Shown one piece after another: positions 24,701 through 39,100 of a stretch of 64,000 nucleotides of DNA. The stretch is from positions 85,001-149,000 of the forward strand of contig JAJKFH010001815.1 of NCBI GenBank assembly GCA_023333565.1, in the 5' to 3' direction. The translations under genes and the position numbers were made by a program. The notes under the pieces were generated by a model. The model was not told where the DNA came from. It made no database searches and saw only the letters and a list, made by a program, of their open reading frames with translations. Positions within the stretch are counted from its first letter, which is position 1; the number at the start of each line of letters is the position of its first letter. Source of the stretch: Puffinus mauretanicus. Its lineage: Eukaryota; Chordata; Aves; Procellariiformes; Procellariidae.

Positions 24701-27700
24701 AGTTCTGGGGATAGGACAGCAGAACCAAGCGTTTTAAAAATAGATGCAAATGCATACATAGAGTTACTGCAACACCAGTCTCACTGTGGTGTTAGGTTAG
24801 TTACCTTAGGCTTGATAGTCCACCAGCCGTCTAACCAGATTCAGTGGGGGTTTTGGTAAGTATGGTCAAGAGAAGAGCTTTATTGTCCTTAATCTCTGAA
24901 ATTACTAGATGTATTTATGAGGTGGCCCTTCCAAACTGGAGGGGTAATGTTAGAGGAAGGTATTTCAAACCTTCACGCTGAACAAGTTGCCAAGAAACAT
25001 GGGTGCCGAGTAGGAGATGGTCTTCTGATAGCAAGTGGCAAAAAAAGCTGCAGAAAATCAAAGCGGAGGCATATCTTATCGCCTTGTTGAAGAGGTGCCT
25101 GGAGACACAAGAGGCGAACCTAGGGACGCAAAGTTGTGGAAGATGAGCAGGAGCAGTATGGCTGGGTGTGTCCCAGGTGGCTGGCCAGCCATCTGAGGAG
25201 GGAGGCTGAGTGTGGGCTACAAGTGTTGAGCTATAGGAAGGCTTTTAAGATCTTTCAGAGCAGATGCTGTGGGATATAAAGTGCAGGCGCAAAACTGGAG
25301 GAAGCTGAGGGTGGAGCTGGAGAGCTGCAAAACAGCTGCTCTAAACTGCTGAGGCTTGGAAGGGAGAAAGAGCAGTGACCAGAGAGGAAAGGTGGGTCAT
25401 TAGGGGTATCTGTGTGGGGGTTGGTGTTATTTTTTAAGACCCTAAGCCGGTTTGTCTTGTGTAGTGAAGGGGAGACAAAGGAAAGTGGGAGATTAGAAAA
25501 AAGAGTGAGTGCTGAGTACAGGAGAGCTCAAATATATGTCAGAGAGGCGGATCCAGGAAGTAATAGTCCCACTTAGTCCTATCTTTCTGTCTTCTAAATG
25601 TTAATTATTTTCAAACACAACTGGAATGGATTTCATTTTGTGTATGGGTATATTTACCTTGAATCTGGGAAGCTGAAAGGGAAGGCATGAAAGGTTTCTT
25701 TAAGAAAAACTCATTTTTCAGATTTATTAATTGTGGCTATTTTGAGTAATCTCAAACACAGAGTTTTAATTTAGTAAATCACTGGCACACTTTCCTTGTA
25801 GGAAACACTTGTGCATATTAATTTTCCAAAACTTGTACTGAAGGTAGCGCTCTTCAAGAAACCAGATGATAAATGTGAGACTGTAGAAAAATATAAATAA
25901 CAGGTTAGTAGTTTGTATACCTAAGAACTTAGTCTTTGATTAAATAGGCTACCTAATCAAATACCTAATTTTAATCACTTGAGAAGAATGCCAGTGGTGT
26001 TACGCAGGTGCTTAATCAGGCATATGCTTAAGACCCTTACCTACCTGAGGTGGGTTTGAGGGTGAAGTTGCATAATATATTCTCCTAATACTACTCTGTC
26101 ACCTCAGTTTTGATAACTGGTAAGTTTGCTGTCCTGTTTTCATTAAAGCCATATAATTTTGTAGTGGTTAACAGAGTTCATGTTTTCTGCAAATCTAACC
26201 ACCAGTTGATTAAAAGCACTCTTTAGTGTTGTTGCTTATACTTTCATTAAGAATATCTAGTTTTATGTTAGTACATTTTCGTGGCAGTTTAGTCTTTTAG
26301 AACAAAATGTTAATTTTTTTATTACGTGTTAGAACGTCCTGGATATATTTAATTATAGAATGAACTTTTAGATACTTTTTTCGAGACTGTATTTTGTTTT
26401 AATGAAATTAATATACCTTTTTCAAACTTTAGTTTTTTTAATTGAAAAGAAATCATGTGCAAATACTTTTTCTTTTTTAATGTGGAGGGCTCTTTCCTTC
26501 CTTGTTCATGTTTCATTCGACAACAGATTGTTTGAACCCAGTCACATAGACCTTTCGGCCATAATTCTTGCTGATCTCCATTGCAATTGTGTTTTATACC
26601 AGGACTGGGGAGTTTGGATCCTTTATGTAAATTTCATAATTCTGTGTTATACAAGTAAATTAAAGTTAAATTGTGGTGGCTAATTAATGAACAGAAAGGA
26701 TTGATTATTTTTGTTTGTTTATTTGCATTCAAATCAACAGCTTTGATTTGTGTCTCTGATAGAAAACCAGAGCTGCATAAGCTGCTTCAAGCAGATTACA
26801 GATAATGTGGTCGGCATATTAATCCAGAGCTCTTGGTGGATGTTGACAACAATTTCTAGACCACTGCCCTGTGTTTCCTTAAGAACTTTCTATTTGGGGT
26901 TATATAGGGTATGAGTAGATGTTATTTGGGTTTTTTTGTTCCTTTTTTTGGGGGGGGGGCAGGGGAGGCATAGAAGACTTCTTTTTCCTTTCCGGAAAAA
27001 AATAAAACCCTAAACCAGAGCAAATTTATCTGAGTTGGCAAGAACTTGTATTTAAGATTGGCGTGTCTGTATTCTCTAAAAATATGAAAAAAAGCCACAC
27101 TGTAGGGAAATAGCATTTATATGCCTCGGTTCTATAGTGCAGATAATGGTTTGAAGACCACTGAGGAATACACAAAACAAAGCTTTGTGAATTAAAACCT
27201 GAGAAAACCTACCTTTAAATATGTAGTTATTTGAGCAAGGAGGGTTTGAGTTGTCTATTATATGTGGCAGATTAAACAGTGTATCATTGTTGATTTTTCA
27301 AGCCTGTATGGTTTTCAAGAAATCCTAATATATACTCTATTGTTTAAAAAACAACTTCCTTTTCCTAAAATGTCTTCCTCTTCCTGCAGTCGACATACAT
27401 TACATTACAAATTAAAATAAATAGAGTTTTAAAAGAGATGGGGATTTTTTTTTTTTAAAAAAGCTTTGTTACAATAGTGGTCTAAATTGTTAATTGTGGG
27501 GCAGGTTTCCTCTATGTATTTCAAACTACAAGACTCATCATAAACCAGATAAGTACTCTCTATACGTATTTAAATGATTAATTATCTTAGCATAGGTTTA
27601 AAATTTACTTATTTTTATATTAGAAAAGGATGAACAACCTTTTTTACTTATTTAAATGTTCCAGACTGTATTTGGATAAAAACAAGAAAAAGCAACATTT

Positions 27701-28854
27701 TAAAAGAACTCCTCCCAATTTAAAGTATTTGATGTTGAATAAAGAAGAAACAAAAGCAATGAAAATGTTTTGTGTATGTGACTGCTGGCAATCTAAGCCA
27801 AGAAACATTTATGAAATTACATAGTCTGTTAATAGAATTAGTGTTAGTAGAACTTAACAATTTTAGAAGTGGCAGATGTGATGCTTTTTTTTTGTAGTTG
27901 AAGCTAGAAGACTGAAAATACTACTTTTTTAAAGTTTTTATTTTTCTTTCAACTTTTATGTAGTTTCACAGCTTTCACCAACCCAGCAATTTGACATTGC
28001 AAGGTGGGAAACTAACATAGCAAAGCAGAAATGATGTTCCTGCTGCTCTGAGAAGATGATTGCTGGTTTGGTGCATCATCAGATCTGGTTCTGGAGTGTG
28101 GCTTGGGACTTCTGCAGTCCTGGCTTGGTGTTCTCTGGAACATCAGCAGCTAGTGTATATATGGAGATATATATTTAGTTTGTCATTTATGTCTCTTCTC
28201 ATGATGCTACCCCAGGTGTAGCTTATAGCTAGTCTGGGAGATCATGGTAGGGTTATATTTTTAATATAAAGCTTGGTTCAAGGTGTGTGATGATTCATAA
28301 GGAATGCATGGCAGTCCTTGAGGAGTTCTGTGATCCAATACTTCAGCACTTGTTTAAATAGATTAAAGCTTAGGTCAGGCATTACTGTGGTTTAGTTTTT
28401 GTCCGAGTAGGCCAATACTTCATCACAGGACTGGACCTGATGCGTGTCCTGTGGGCTGGGGCTGGTATAGTTGTCCTGGTTTAGCAGAAAAGTAGTGCAG
28501 ATCTCTTCTCTAAACTTCAAATTTTAATGAAAAAAAAACCCCACCCTAATTAAATTATAATTATTTATTGTTAAACACAAATTTAAATCTGAAGATTGTT
28601 CACCTGCAATGCAGCTGTTGATTTAGTTTTGCACATATTTGTTATACCAGGTGTGTTAACTGTCCCAGTTATTTTACGTTGAAAAGTCCTTGATGGATTG
28701 TTTGTGATCTTTTTTTTTTTTTTTTTTTAGGAAAATGAGCTGTGCAGTTAAGTTGTGCTGTGTAAGTAATTGTCTACTTCCAGTGCTTGTCAAGTTCTGA
28801 TACAATCTGTGTTCAAGTATCTCATAATCTTGGTGAAGTACTGGTCTCTCTGAG

Positions 28855-28975
28855 GTAATGATTATTCGCATTTTGTAGATGAGGAGTTCAGGCAGATCAA
28901 GTAACTTGTCTGTGCTAGAGCTGGAAATTCGCCCTGATTCCTCTAAATCCTTGGCTGGCAGCCTAACCACTTAGA
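28855..28975 (+). mobile_element. MIR-like (core-SINE) fragment
   Basis: The order of words follows the MIR body: TGATTATTCGCATTTTGTAG, ATGAGGAGTTCAGGCAGATC, AAGTAACTTGTCTGTGCTAG, GCTGGAAATTCGCCCTGATT, and CAGCCTAACCACTTAGACTT at the end. This is an ancient tRNA-derived SINE, heavily diverged as expected for a pre-amniote repeat. It lies inside FAM169A intron 1, about 120 bp downstream of a T tract that ends in AG. Confidence 0.75.
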
Positions 28976-31900
28976 CTTAAGTTCCCTAAGATAAAGGCAC
29001 CCAAGAACAGTTTTAAGCTGTATTTAAGCCCTCTGGCATGCTGTAAGAAACAATATAGCTTTTGGCTTCTTATGTTTCTGTTATTTTGTGGCACTCAGTA
29101 TTGAGGGTCTGCAAGGGGGTGAATAGATCTCTTGATTCCTGCTGAAATCCATGTGTGAGCTGGAAGCTGCATGTACTGTGCATCTCTCCTTCATGCACTT
29201 CTGCAATGTAATAGAGGTTATGAAGGTGCAGCTATAATTTATAATTTGCAATGCTGCCCACTTTATTCTACGCTTAATTTTTTTTTAACCTTAATACTTA
29301 TAATAAAGGATTTTGTGAATAAGGAACTGCTTCAGTTGCACAGGAATGTGTTCACTCATCCTGTTAAATGTGGTTTTTGTTGGTGTTCCCTGAATTGATG
29401 TCTGTTACCCTCTGGTGCTGCAGCTGTTCCTAAAAAAAGGACGTGCCATTTCTCCCGTAGTAGCTTGCATAATGTTGACAAGGGGGAAAGTCATACAATT
29501 CCACATTAAAGCAAATGTTGCTCATGCGAGTTTTACATGCAATCTTTAATACTATTATGTGAAATGATATGGTTATGAAGAGTGTAAGATTTATTTTCTT
29601 TCACTTGAAACGTGAAAAGCATAATTTGCCTAATTTAAAAAATAAAATAAATTTTATTTCCCCCCTCCAAACACACACCTCTAATATGCCTTTTGTACAA
29701 ACAGTTGTGATGAATTTGGTTGCTTAAGGCTACATCGCATGTGCTCAGTCAACCTGACTGTTTGCTAACCCATTGGAGTGGTACTGCATGAGCAAAGCAC
29801 AGTCCCACAATGTGTGATGAGGATTTGACCTGACAGTTTTACAGTCGTGCAACACATGGAGGCTTAGAGCAACAAAAAGGGGCATGAGGGATTGCATGGC
29901 AGAGACCTGTGCTGTTCCTGCTGCCTTTGCAGAGAAAAATATGTAATGCTCTTGTCAAGGAAAGCTGAAAAGCTATTTTCTCTTTCCCTTTTTCTCTCTC
30001 CTGCATTACTTGAGACTGGCTAGATATGGAGCCATCTGTATTTTTACTTTTTTAACAACGTTGACAAACCAATTGTGTTTTTGTGAGGGAAATGTATTAA
30101 TTTATTACTATTGGAAGCCGTTTGGTTTGTCTTTGGTATGTTATTTTGCCTTTCAAAATGAAGATGCTTGCATTTTGGACTGTTGAACTACTTCCTCATG
30201 CTCTGCTATAGATTGGCATGGGACATTCTCCTTTCATCATCCGTTTAATGCTTTTAATGTAATTTGTTAACTTTCTGTGTATAGTTACTGATTTCTTCAG
30301 GGATCTAGTGAACTTGTATGTTGTGAAGTATTTCTGATCTCATCAACACTGAGACAAATTACACCACACAAGTGTTTGAGAGCTTGTCACTTTACATGTC
30401 TGATCTGTTGCACGGTAGAAATAATCGATGGTTATTTAGCAGGGATGCTGAGTAGGTTTTCTTTGGTTCAGTCTTGAAGATTGCTCTGTATTGGTCTTTT
30501 TCTGCACAACCCGTTCTCTGCAAATTATATAAGATGAAAAGTCAAAAGTGGCTAGTATAAGTGAGTTGGGAGTGGATAAAATCAAAGTATGCTATATGAA
30601 AATGTTAAGTAACCCAAACAGCTAAACAGAAGGGAGGTCTTTGAATGATTTTGAGGGTATTTCAAATGAATTTATTAATTAACAGAAAAGAGGTTTTTGT
30701 CTTTTTTGCTTATAAGTTGTTGCTTTTATTTTCATAGTGGCGTAGTGGTTGGAACTCAAATAATCTACTGAATTTCTTATTGCATGTTTTCTGCATTATT
30801 TTGTTTTAAAAAAATTTCAGGAATTATTACGTAGAGGCTTTCAGTTGTAGCTTGTAGCTTGCTTGTCTGTTTGTCATGTAATAACGAAAGCTCAGCTCAA
30901 TTTGTTATTCCGAGTTATCCAAGCACTCAGGTATTTCTTTAATAGTGGAGGGGGGTTTCCCTTTCTGTCAGCATACAGAAAATTAAATTTTGTGGTTTTC
31001 ATGTGTCTGTATTCCCTTAAAGCAGAATTAACCTGGCCTGTTGCAGCTAACCGGGTGCTAAGCCTCATCCCCGTGTAGAAGCAGTGACATGTAATCTCAC
31101 AGTTACCTCTCTTCCTGTTCCTCTTGCAACGTACTTCTATCAGGCTAGTCTGCTTACATGTACTACAGTATTGCTGTTTTTTTTCAGAACTGTAATATGG
31201 GTGGGTAAACCATACCTGCCAGAGGTGAGGAGACCAGCGGTGAATGAATTGCTTCCCTGGCAGCAGCTCTTCTGGCTGTTGTGCATTGCTGCTGCATTCG
31301 AAGGCGCACATGCCTCACCTTTTGGCTCTTGATGTCCTTTTGCTTGCAAACAAGAGGAGCAAATGGAGTTGGCTGGTGTCAGGTCTCTCTTTCCTGCTTC
31401 TGCCTGGTTAACAAGGGCAGCACCTGGAAGGAGGGAAGAAATAGGTGGAGAATTGAGAGATGCAGTTAAGCATCTGTAAGGGGCAGTGAGCAATAGCAGG
31501 AGGAATGTGACAGCCTGGAAGAGAAGGCAAGAGAAAATCCAAATATCAGATAAGGGGAAAGAATGAGCTGAATCTGAAATGTGTGTGTATAGCTAAACAA
31601 TAGCATTCATGGAAAACATTAGTGTTTTCATCAGCAAAAGCATTAAAGCTAGCAGTTGTAAATGCCAATGAAGTCATGTCTAAGTCTGTTTTTCAATTTT
31701 AAGAGGAAAAAAAAATCTCTTTTGTAGAAGGAGCAGCCTCATCTATTCAAGCAACTTAGTAATAGTATATTATTGCTGTTAAAAAGCTTTTAAAATGCAG
31801 ACTTTTTAATTGCTACTGGGTGAGTCGAAATAAAAAGTTCTTTTGCATTTGATTTACTTGTGCCAATAGAGCACTGAATGGTGGATTAAAGGGAGGGGAC

Positions 31901-33005
31901 TGGAGATAAAAGAAGAAAAAATCATTGGAGACTAGGATTTAAAAAAATTTTTAAAAAAAAGACTCCATAGTGGAGACTAGGAATTGTAAATCCCCTATTA
32001 AAAGCTTTGGTTTTTTGAGAGTTCGGTGATGAGTTCCTGGGAGCTGAGCGAGACAGATCAAGAGATCCCTGTATTCCTCTAGAACAGGTTCTCATAAACT
32101 TGTGGTAGCTCATGCTTGTGAGAGTTTGGGTCATACCTTGAAAGGAGCTGAGGGGTCTGTTTCTGTGTGTAGTTTTATAGACCTGGAAAAACCTTAGCTG
32201 AAGAGCACACAGTAGACTCCAGGAGCTCTTGTTCATTTTAATTTGACACCGCTTTGACAAGGAAAATTCGAATCTAAGAGCTTTCAAGGAGCTATTGCCT
32301 CTATGGTTGGTCATCGGTGCTTTAGCTTTTGTCTTGTCACCTCTTTGAAGTGTCTCTTTAGTCTGTTGTGGGCTTTTGTTTTTAACGAGCATGTAGCATC
32401 TCCTGTTCGCAGTTGAAATGGTTTGGAAACAACCAGCTGGTAGGCACACTAACTGGCCAGTTGTTGAGAGAAGTTCTGAACAATGCTTTGGTTTCTTCAG
32501 AGATGGATTTAAATGCAAAGTCTCCAAAATAAATGAACTCCTCTTTCCTGTTGTTATCTTTCGGGCTGTTTACTTTTTATTTGAGCGGCCACTTACTGCT
32601 TAATCTATGGCCTCAAAAAACATCAGCTGGGAGGGAGGTAACTGAGCCTGCCACCTCAAGGCAGCATGTCGTCTATTGTACATGCGCTGCAAACAGGGGG
32701 CTTGTATGTTGGAAATCAGCCACGTTTGGGTCTAGGGGGAACTATGGGCTAAAGCCATGCTTTTCTGCTTATAAACACAGATTGGGTTCATGTATTGTTT
32801 TACAGACTGGGTGTTAATAGGCACCATTCTAATTAAATTCCTGGAGCATTTCTCCTTTCTGGCTTGGATATAGAGGGCTCTAGAGAGCAGGGGGAGGGGG
32901 GGTGTTCAACAACCTTAGTTACATGTTTAGTAAGCGTATGTGATAAACTGTGCATCATATCTCTCAAACTACCTATAGAATTAATGTTGCTTATTTCTCA
33001 AGAGG

Positions 33006-33140
33006 ATGCCATTCCCTGTGGATATGTTGAACAGCTACAGTCATGAGGACTTGCAGAGCTCAGCAGAGGACTACTTGTCTGACCTTCGGTGTGGGAATCC
33101 AAACCGTCCTGAATTCTTGTCTCTGCCAGACCACGGCAAA
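33006..33140 (+). CDS. FAM169A: FAM169A coding exon 1 (residues 1-45)
   Basis: ATG at 33,006 starts MPFPVDMLNSYSHEDL. The acceptor is TTTCTCAAG (exon start 33,003) or TCAAGAG (33,005), so the start codon sits 1-3 nt inside the exon. The donor is GGCAAA|GTAAGA. Ends in phase 0. An earlier start is excluded by the splice site. Confidence 0.93.
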
Positions 33141-36100
33141 GTAAGAACCAGCAAATACCTTACTCGCAGGTTTCTTGATATACTTGTAGATTTAAAAGAT
33201 TTAAAATATCCAGTCTGTAACTATGGAATCACATAATTATTTTAGCAAAGCTTTTTGTATTTTCCAAATTCCTGTTTGTATCTTAAGCTCTACTCTTTTT
33301 CATTTTGTAATTGGGTTTAATCTGAGCATCAGTGACTATTTGCTGCTTCTAGGCAATGGATCTGTATGCATTAAGTAATTTTTAAAAAACCTTAAAATTT
33401 CAACTGATGAGTCAAACTGTTTTCTAAAAAGCAGTAACTCAGGCAGTCACAAAAATCTATTGTTGGCTCTTTTTGTATCTCAGTCCTTCCATGTTCTTCA
33501 TGGTTGGGTTCAATTCTTGATCAGCACGTTTCGCTAACTTCAGAAGTGATTCTTTTTATCTGAACTATTCCCTGCTGTTGTTGGGAGTTCTAGTAGAGGC
33601 TGGCTGTGACACTTTGTTTTAAACACTTATCCCTTATGTGATAAGTTGGTCAATGTTGATTCTGTCTAGGTGAACGTTTCTTTTAGAACTGGTGCCAATA
33701 AAAGCAATAGTGTATAGCTTTAATGAAAGGTAAGTGAGCTGAGAGGATTCTGTGTGGGAACAAAAGTCAGTGCTGCAGATTCCTTGGCAGAAGCAGAGTC
33801 TTGAGCACTTTCCTGCATTTCTGCAGGTGCTGTATGCCTAAATACTTGTTTGTATTAACATTCTCATTTGTTGCATAGCATATCATAATCTTCTTAAATT
33901 GGGTAAGCAATTCTATTTACCACACCATTAATGTCTGTCTAGTTTTCATGCATTAAATAAATACTGAAAACAGGTGAATTTAAATATCAGTGCATTTCCA
34001 CAATGGTACTCAAATCCTGAAAGGTGGATTGATTTGACCCCTTTCATATTGTTCCTGAGGGGAAATCAAGCAGACAACTTTGGAATTTCTAAAACGTGTG
34101 CAGTTTAAGGGAAGAAAACCCTTTTGAAGCCAGGCTTCCCACCTTAGCACATTAGGGCTCCTGTTAACAAACAGCAGTTTTGCTGTGCCAGTTTGTTTCT
34201 GTGCTTGACTGCCTGCCTCGTTCTTCTGTTGGCTTTGACAGCTTGCATAGCTGGGACAGTTGAGGTGAACATACTGCTGGCTCTTTACACAACTTAACTT
34301 CACTTGTGCACATAAATGCAAACTGCTGACAGCAGAGAGCTGTAACAGTATAAATTACTGTAGCTAAATCTGCCAGAGTTTGGGAGTCAGAGCTCTTTAT
34401 AATGTAGTCTGTCTTAAGGAAGAAATGTCTAAAGTAAGGGCCAGGGTCTGGTGCTTGTCCTTTACAGTTAACTGTTAAGCACTCGGTTTTCAATATTCAT
34501 TTTGCTTACCCTGCTAAACATTCTCTGTATGTTTTACTAATGTTGTTTTAGCAGGAATCTATTGAAGTATTGTACACTCTTGTTTCAGATTCCTATTAGC
34601 TTGTCAACTGTGGGCTTCGTTCCTCTTTATGGTGAAGAGCAGACACACAAAGTTCTTGCTTTGTTTGCACCAGGGGACTCACTCACAGGTTTCATTTTAA
34701 AATTTTAATCTCTGTGTTGCTGTTTCTTTTTCTGTGACAAATACATGTAACCAGGCTTTTGCTCATTCCGTGCTAGTGTAGCTCATAACTTTGCCACTTT
34801 TGCATTTGTTGTTCACTGCGTTCTTGTTCCCATACTATTATTTTTGTTGTGGATTCACATACACAAGTGATAGAACTTTGCATGCTAATCAGAGTAGAAC
34901 TGGACCCATTGAATTCAGAAGATATGTAGCAAAATGACATGGTGCTCGTCTGAATCCAAGTACAACATGTATTTCTTCATCTCTTTATGTACACCTCACC
35001 TCTCCAAAAGGAATTTAATGAGCGTTCATAGAATCCATTAATTTGCCCATGAATTTAGATGCTCTTTATTAGCAGTGATTTAATCAGCATCAAGTGTAAA
35101 TTTGTCTTTAGTTTTAGGTCCTAACATAGCTCTAGCTAAGATGACATCTCACTGGTTTTGGTTTTTTTTTTTCTCCCTTCCTTTCCAGTCCTCCATGTTT
35201 CCTTCTTCTTCCATTTAATGCCATGTATATGATTGCCAAGTTTGCCACAAATGCCCATAGATCAAACTCTTCTTGATTGCTACTCACATGTCCATCAGCC
35301 TTTTTACATTCATCTGACTCCCTAAAACTTGCACAGTTTCAATATCAATATCCAGTAGCAACCCAAAACTAAAATCCATGTATGAATGAGACTCCTCTTG
35401 GCAGGCCCAGTTTGTAGTGGAAGAAGGTGCTAGAGCACAGTGATGAAGGATAGTGCTTGTGTCTGAAAAAACAGTTCCTGCATGTCATACTGCACAAAAA
35501 TCTGTGTTTGGTTTTATTGTTCTGTTTTCAAACAAGTTTTGGACTAGGGAGCATTGCATATGATGGGCATGTATAGCACCACATTTGTTGTGCTATGGTG
35601 GTAAGAGCTGCATTAATATAGTGCCAGCTAGAAGATGCATAACTTGGTTACTACAGTGTTATTCCTGATTGTTTAGCAGCTTTAATGAATGTGTTTCTTT
35701 TGGAATGGTAAGAATCACTAACTTCTTATTTCCCCTTGTTTCTTTCAAGCTGTAGCCCTGTATCTTGCTGACCAGTGGTGGTCAATTGATGACGTTGTGA
35801 GAACATCTGTCCCTGCTAGACAGGGGCTTCATCAGGTAAAACATTCACCTAGCAGTTATTCTTATCCTTCAAGATAACGGCAAGTATGGCAAATAGCTAG
35901 TGTGTGAGATGTTAAATGTTTTCATTTCATTCAGAAATGAGTTGGCTGTCTTAAGTCAAAAGCAAGGTCAATGGGAATAGAGGAATAGGCACTGGGGGAA
36001 CGGAACTTGTTTGTGAAGATAGCGTCTAGAGCAAGTGTACAGTAACTTCATATGTAAGATATTTAGATGTTAACAATGTTAGAGTTTTTTCTTTACCCTT

Positions 36101-39100
36101 TTTAGAACATCGTATGTCTGTCTGTATTGAAATGTCTTAGTAGAGTGGTGCATTGTACCATAGCAGTACCTGTTGGTCTTATCAGGAGACTAGTAAGTTA
36201 AAAATATTGTCGGGAACCTGTTTGATAGAGGCTGGTGGCTCTTGGAGCTGGTGACTTGCAGTGGCAATACATGAGGTTTGGGGCAGTAAGTTGCTTGGTA
36301 TCTGCTTTATTGCTCATCGTTGACCTTTGTTACCATTACTGACGCTTACGTAGCATGGAGTTTTGTTTTTTCCCAGAACTGGAAATCCGCATTTTTCCAG
36401 GAGTGTAATCATGGCATCTGGGCACTCATCTTTGATTTTTGTATTTTTTAATTTACTCTAGGGAATTTGTCATGTAGCCTTGTTTTCCATGTCCTCCTTA
36501 ACGGTAGGATGGTGATTAAATCAGGAAAGCTGAATCTTTTACAGGTAGGGTAGCTAAGACTCTGGGCATTGGGAAGAGGGCATCGTTCCTCCATTCTTCC
36601 TTCACAGTGAGTAGGATGGTGATGAACTTAAATTTCATATGTAAAAGGAACCCTGCAGGACAGAGAAAGGGATATTGAGTTCCTTGTTTCATGCCACAGA
36701 AACTGTTGTAACTAGTTCTTCTGCTGCATCATGTCCTGTTGTCTGCCACTCTGTCAGCAGTGACTGAGTGCCAAGTCCTGCTACCCCATGAGGCTCATCG
36801 TTTTTCCTTTATAGGACTCCACTTACCTGCTAGCCTGGGAAGTCTGAGGCTGGTGTACTGCTATTGTGTTTGATGAATGTTTCTTAAATCCAAAACCAGT
36901 TTTGAGTTAAAATCAAAACCTTCTCCCCACTGCCCCACTCCCAGCACTTCTCTCAGCTTTTACCCATTGGATTAGAAGTGATATTTAAGCTGTGAAATAT
37001 CCTCTGACTATGGTAGTGCTTTATACTTAACCTATTGCTATGGCTTCTGAGCATTTCCTTGCCCTCAAATAAACCCCAGAGCTTCATCCTGCTTTAGTAC
37101 TTACAGCTTCTCTTGACTCCATCTGCAGCTGTGTTAACTGGCAACTTTGAAAAATAAGGTCCCTGATGTGTCAGTATTAACTAGTCTGACCACTCTTCTA
37201 AAATGTTCTTCTGTGTTTCCTTAGGTGAAGTCTGTTGGAGAGCGGGTTGTTCTCTATGTTCTGAACAGAATTATCTATCGGACGCAAGAAATGGAAAGAA
37301 ATGAGATCCCATTTCTCTGTCATGGTAGCAATGACTATGCTAAGCTCATGTGGAAAAAAGGAGAGGCTATTGGGTTCTATTCTGTTAAACTTAAAGGTAA
37401 AACACTTGAGTATTGTGGGATTTGGGGAGGTAGAGGGGGGAAATAGGGAGCTTTTCTGAAGAATACTGTGTTTGGTAGACTTTACAAGCCTTGCAGGCCT
37501 AATGAGTTGGTGTTTTCCTGAAATCATAAAAGGTCAGATTGCTGTTAAAATTTCTAGCTTAAATGCTTATGTGCTTTAGCAATCTAAGAAAGTTCCTAGA
37601 TTTCTTCATATTCTACAAAATATATTTAAAACTCTAGAAATCAGGTACACTGGAAAGCTTTTTTTTTTTTCTGTAGAACAATTGTTAATGGTTGGATTGG
37701 GCTGTGCTTGGTTTTTTTGTTTTGTTTTTTTGGGGGTTCTTTTTGACCTACCTCCAGAATGCAGAGATCTTGTTTATCTGAAATGATTGTAGAATCAGAT
37801 GTCATTATCACTTAAATATTTTATAGCATGGCAGCATAGAAACTTTGCTCACAGGCGTAAGATTCAGCTACACGTGGTGATTACAAAAAGAGATTCCCTT
37901 TCCTTCCACAGAAGCATTCCCTCAGAGATTACAGTTGAGCTGGCAGGTTTATGTTGTTAATGTTACAGACTTTCTGTTGTTTTTCTCTTTTTCTAAAACA
38001 TTACCATTTCCACTTAGTTATTTTGGAATTTATTGTGTTTTTCATTTTTTGCTGAATAAAATTTAGGATTTGGGTAGGCTGTTTAGCACATCGGTAGCAC
38101 TTTGTAGAATATAAATATTTGGATCAAGGAGGAACAGTCTGGCATTTTTGTTTCATCTCTAGAGGGGGTTAAATAATTCAGGATTAATGATGGTACTGGA
38201 GGCTCTCTGGAGACTTCCCCTATCTAACTTACATATATGCTTTTGCAAACTGTTAAAAATAAAATAGTAAACTAATAGGTCACTGACCTATTCTTGTCTG
38301 GCAATCAAGATAGGAAAGCAACCAGCTAATTTTTCTGATTGTCTTTGTTATCTTTTTGTGTGGTTTTTTTTTCTTTTTTTAAAAGAAATTATGCATTGCA
38401 TAATTTGTATAAGTGTTAGTATTACTTTTAATGTCAAAATTGCTGTAGTGTGGTGGTCACAAAGTAGTATTTACATTGCAATGGGTTTTGTTGTGGCCTT
38501 ATAAAGCTGGCAATTAGAATAGTGATTCTATTTTTAGTCTAGAGTGGGGACACTTCTTTATGTGGCACTGAAGTTTTGCTGTGTTCATGCTCACTTGTTA
38601 TATTTCTCATGGTGCCCTCTTATTTACTTGTCCTGAGTTAGCAAACACTGAAGGCTAATCTTTGTAGGCATTATCAATATTTCACCCATGTTTGATTGTG
38701 TGCTGTATTCTCCAAATGGGTAGTCTATGTGGAGAAACACACCTCTGGAAACAGATGGTTAAGAAAGAGTGGTGGAGCTTGACTGGTATCCCAAAGAGTA
38801 CCCAAGTAATGTAACCTCTCTGCCCCCCTTTTCCTTGCTTGAAAAATGAAGATAAGTATGTTCATTGGTCTCAAAAGTACAAGGTTGCAAAGACTTAACT
38901 ATGTTGATAGACAACTGTATGCTTCTCTTTGGCCTTGATAGAGGAAAGGGCAACTTTTTGGCATAGTTCACACTGACTCACAAAATGAGGGCCTGAAAAT
39001 GGATTGGGTAGTTGATGGGCTATCTTAATGCTGTTATATGGCATCCCTTTGTCACCACTGAGTCCACAGCTACCCTTTGAATCCTCTAATACTGAAGTAC

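Larger units (their letters stand above)
17984..33002 (+). other. FAM169A: FAM169A intron 1 (about 15 kb)
   Basis: From the first-exon donor (17,831 or 17,984) to the first coding exon. AT-rich apart from the distal CpG island. It contains a CA microsatellite, a T tract at about 28,711-28,731 and a MIR-like SINE. All open frames are short and lack similarity. A second 5' UTR exon could be hidden here but cannot be called. Confidence 0.65.

Noticed and set aside
28711..28760. T tract ending in AG as the acceptor of a second 5' UTR exon, or as an antisense retrogene poly(A) tail
   Set aside because: No following open frame, donor or gene similarity. A homopolymer next to AG is weak evidence alone.
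31922..32527. 201-codon minus-strand ORF in FAM169A intron 1
   Set aside because: No domain, lies within an intron on the other strand, and its translation looks random.
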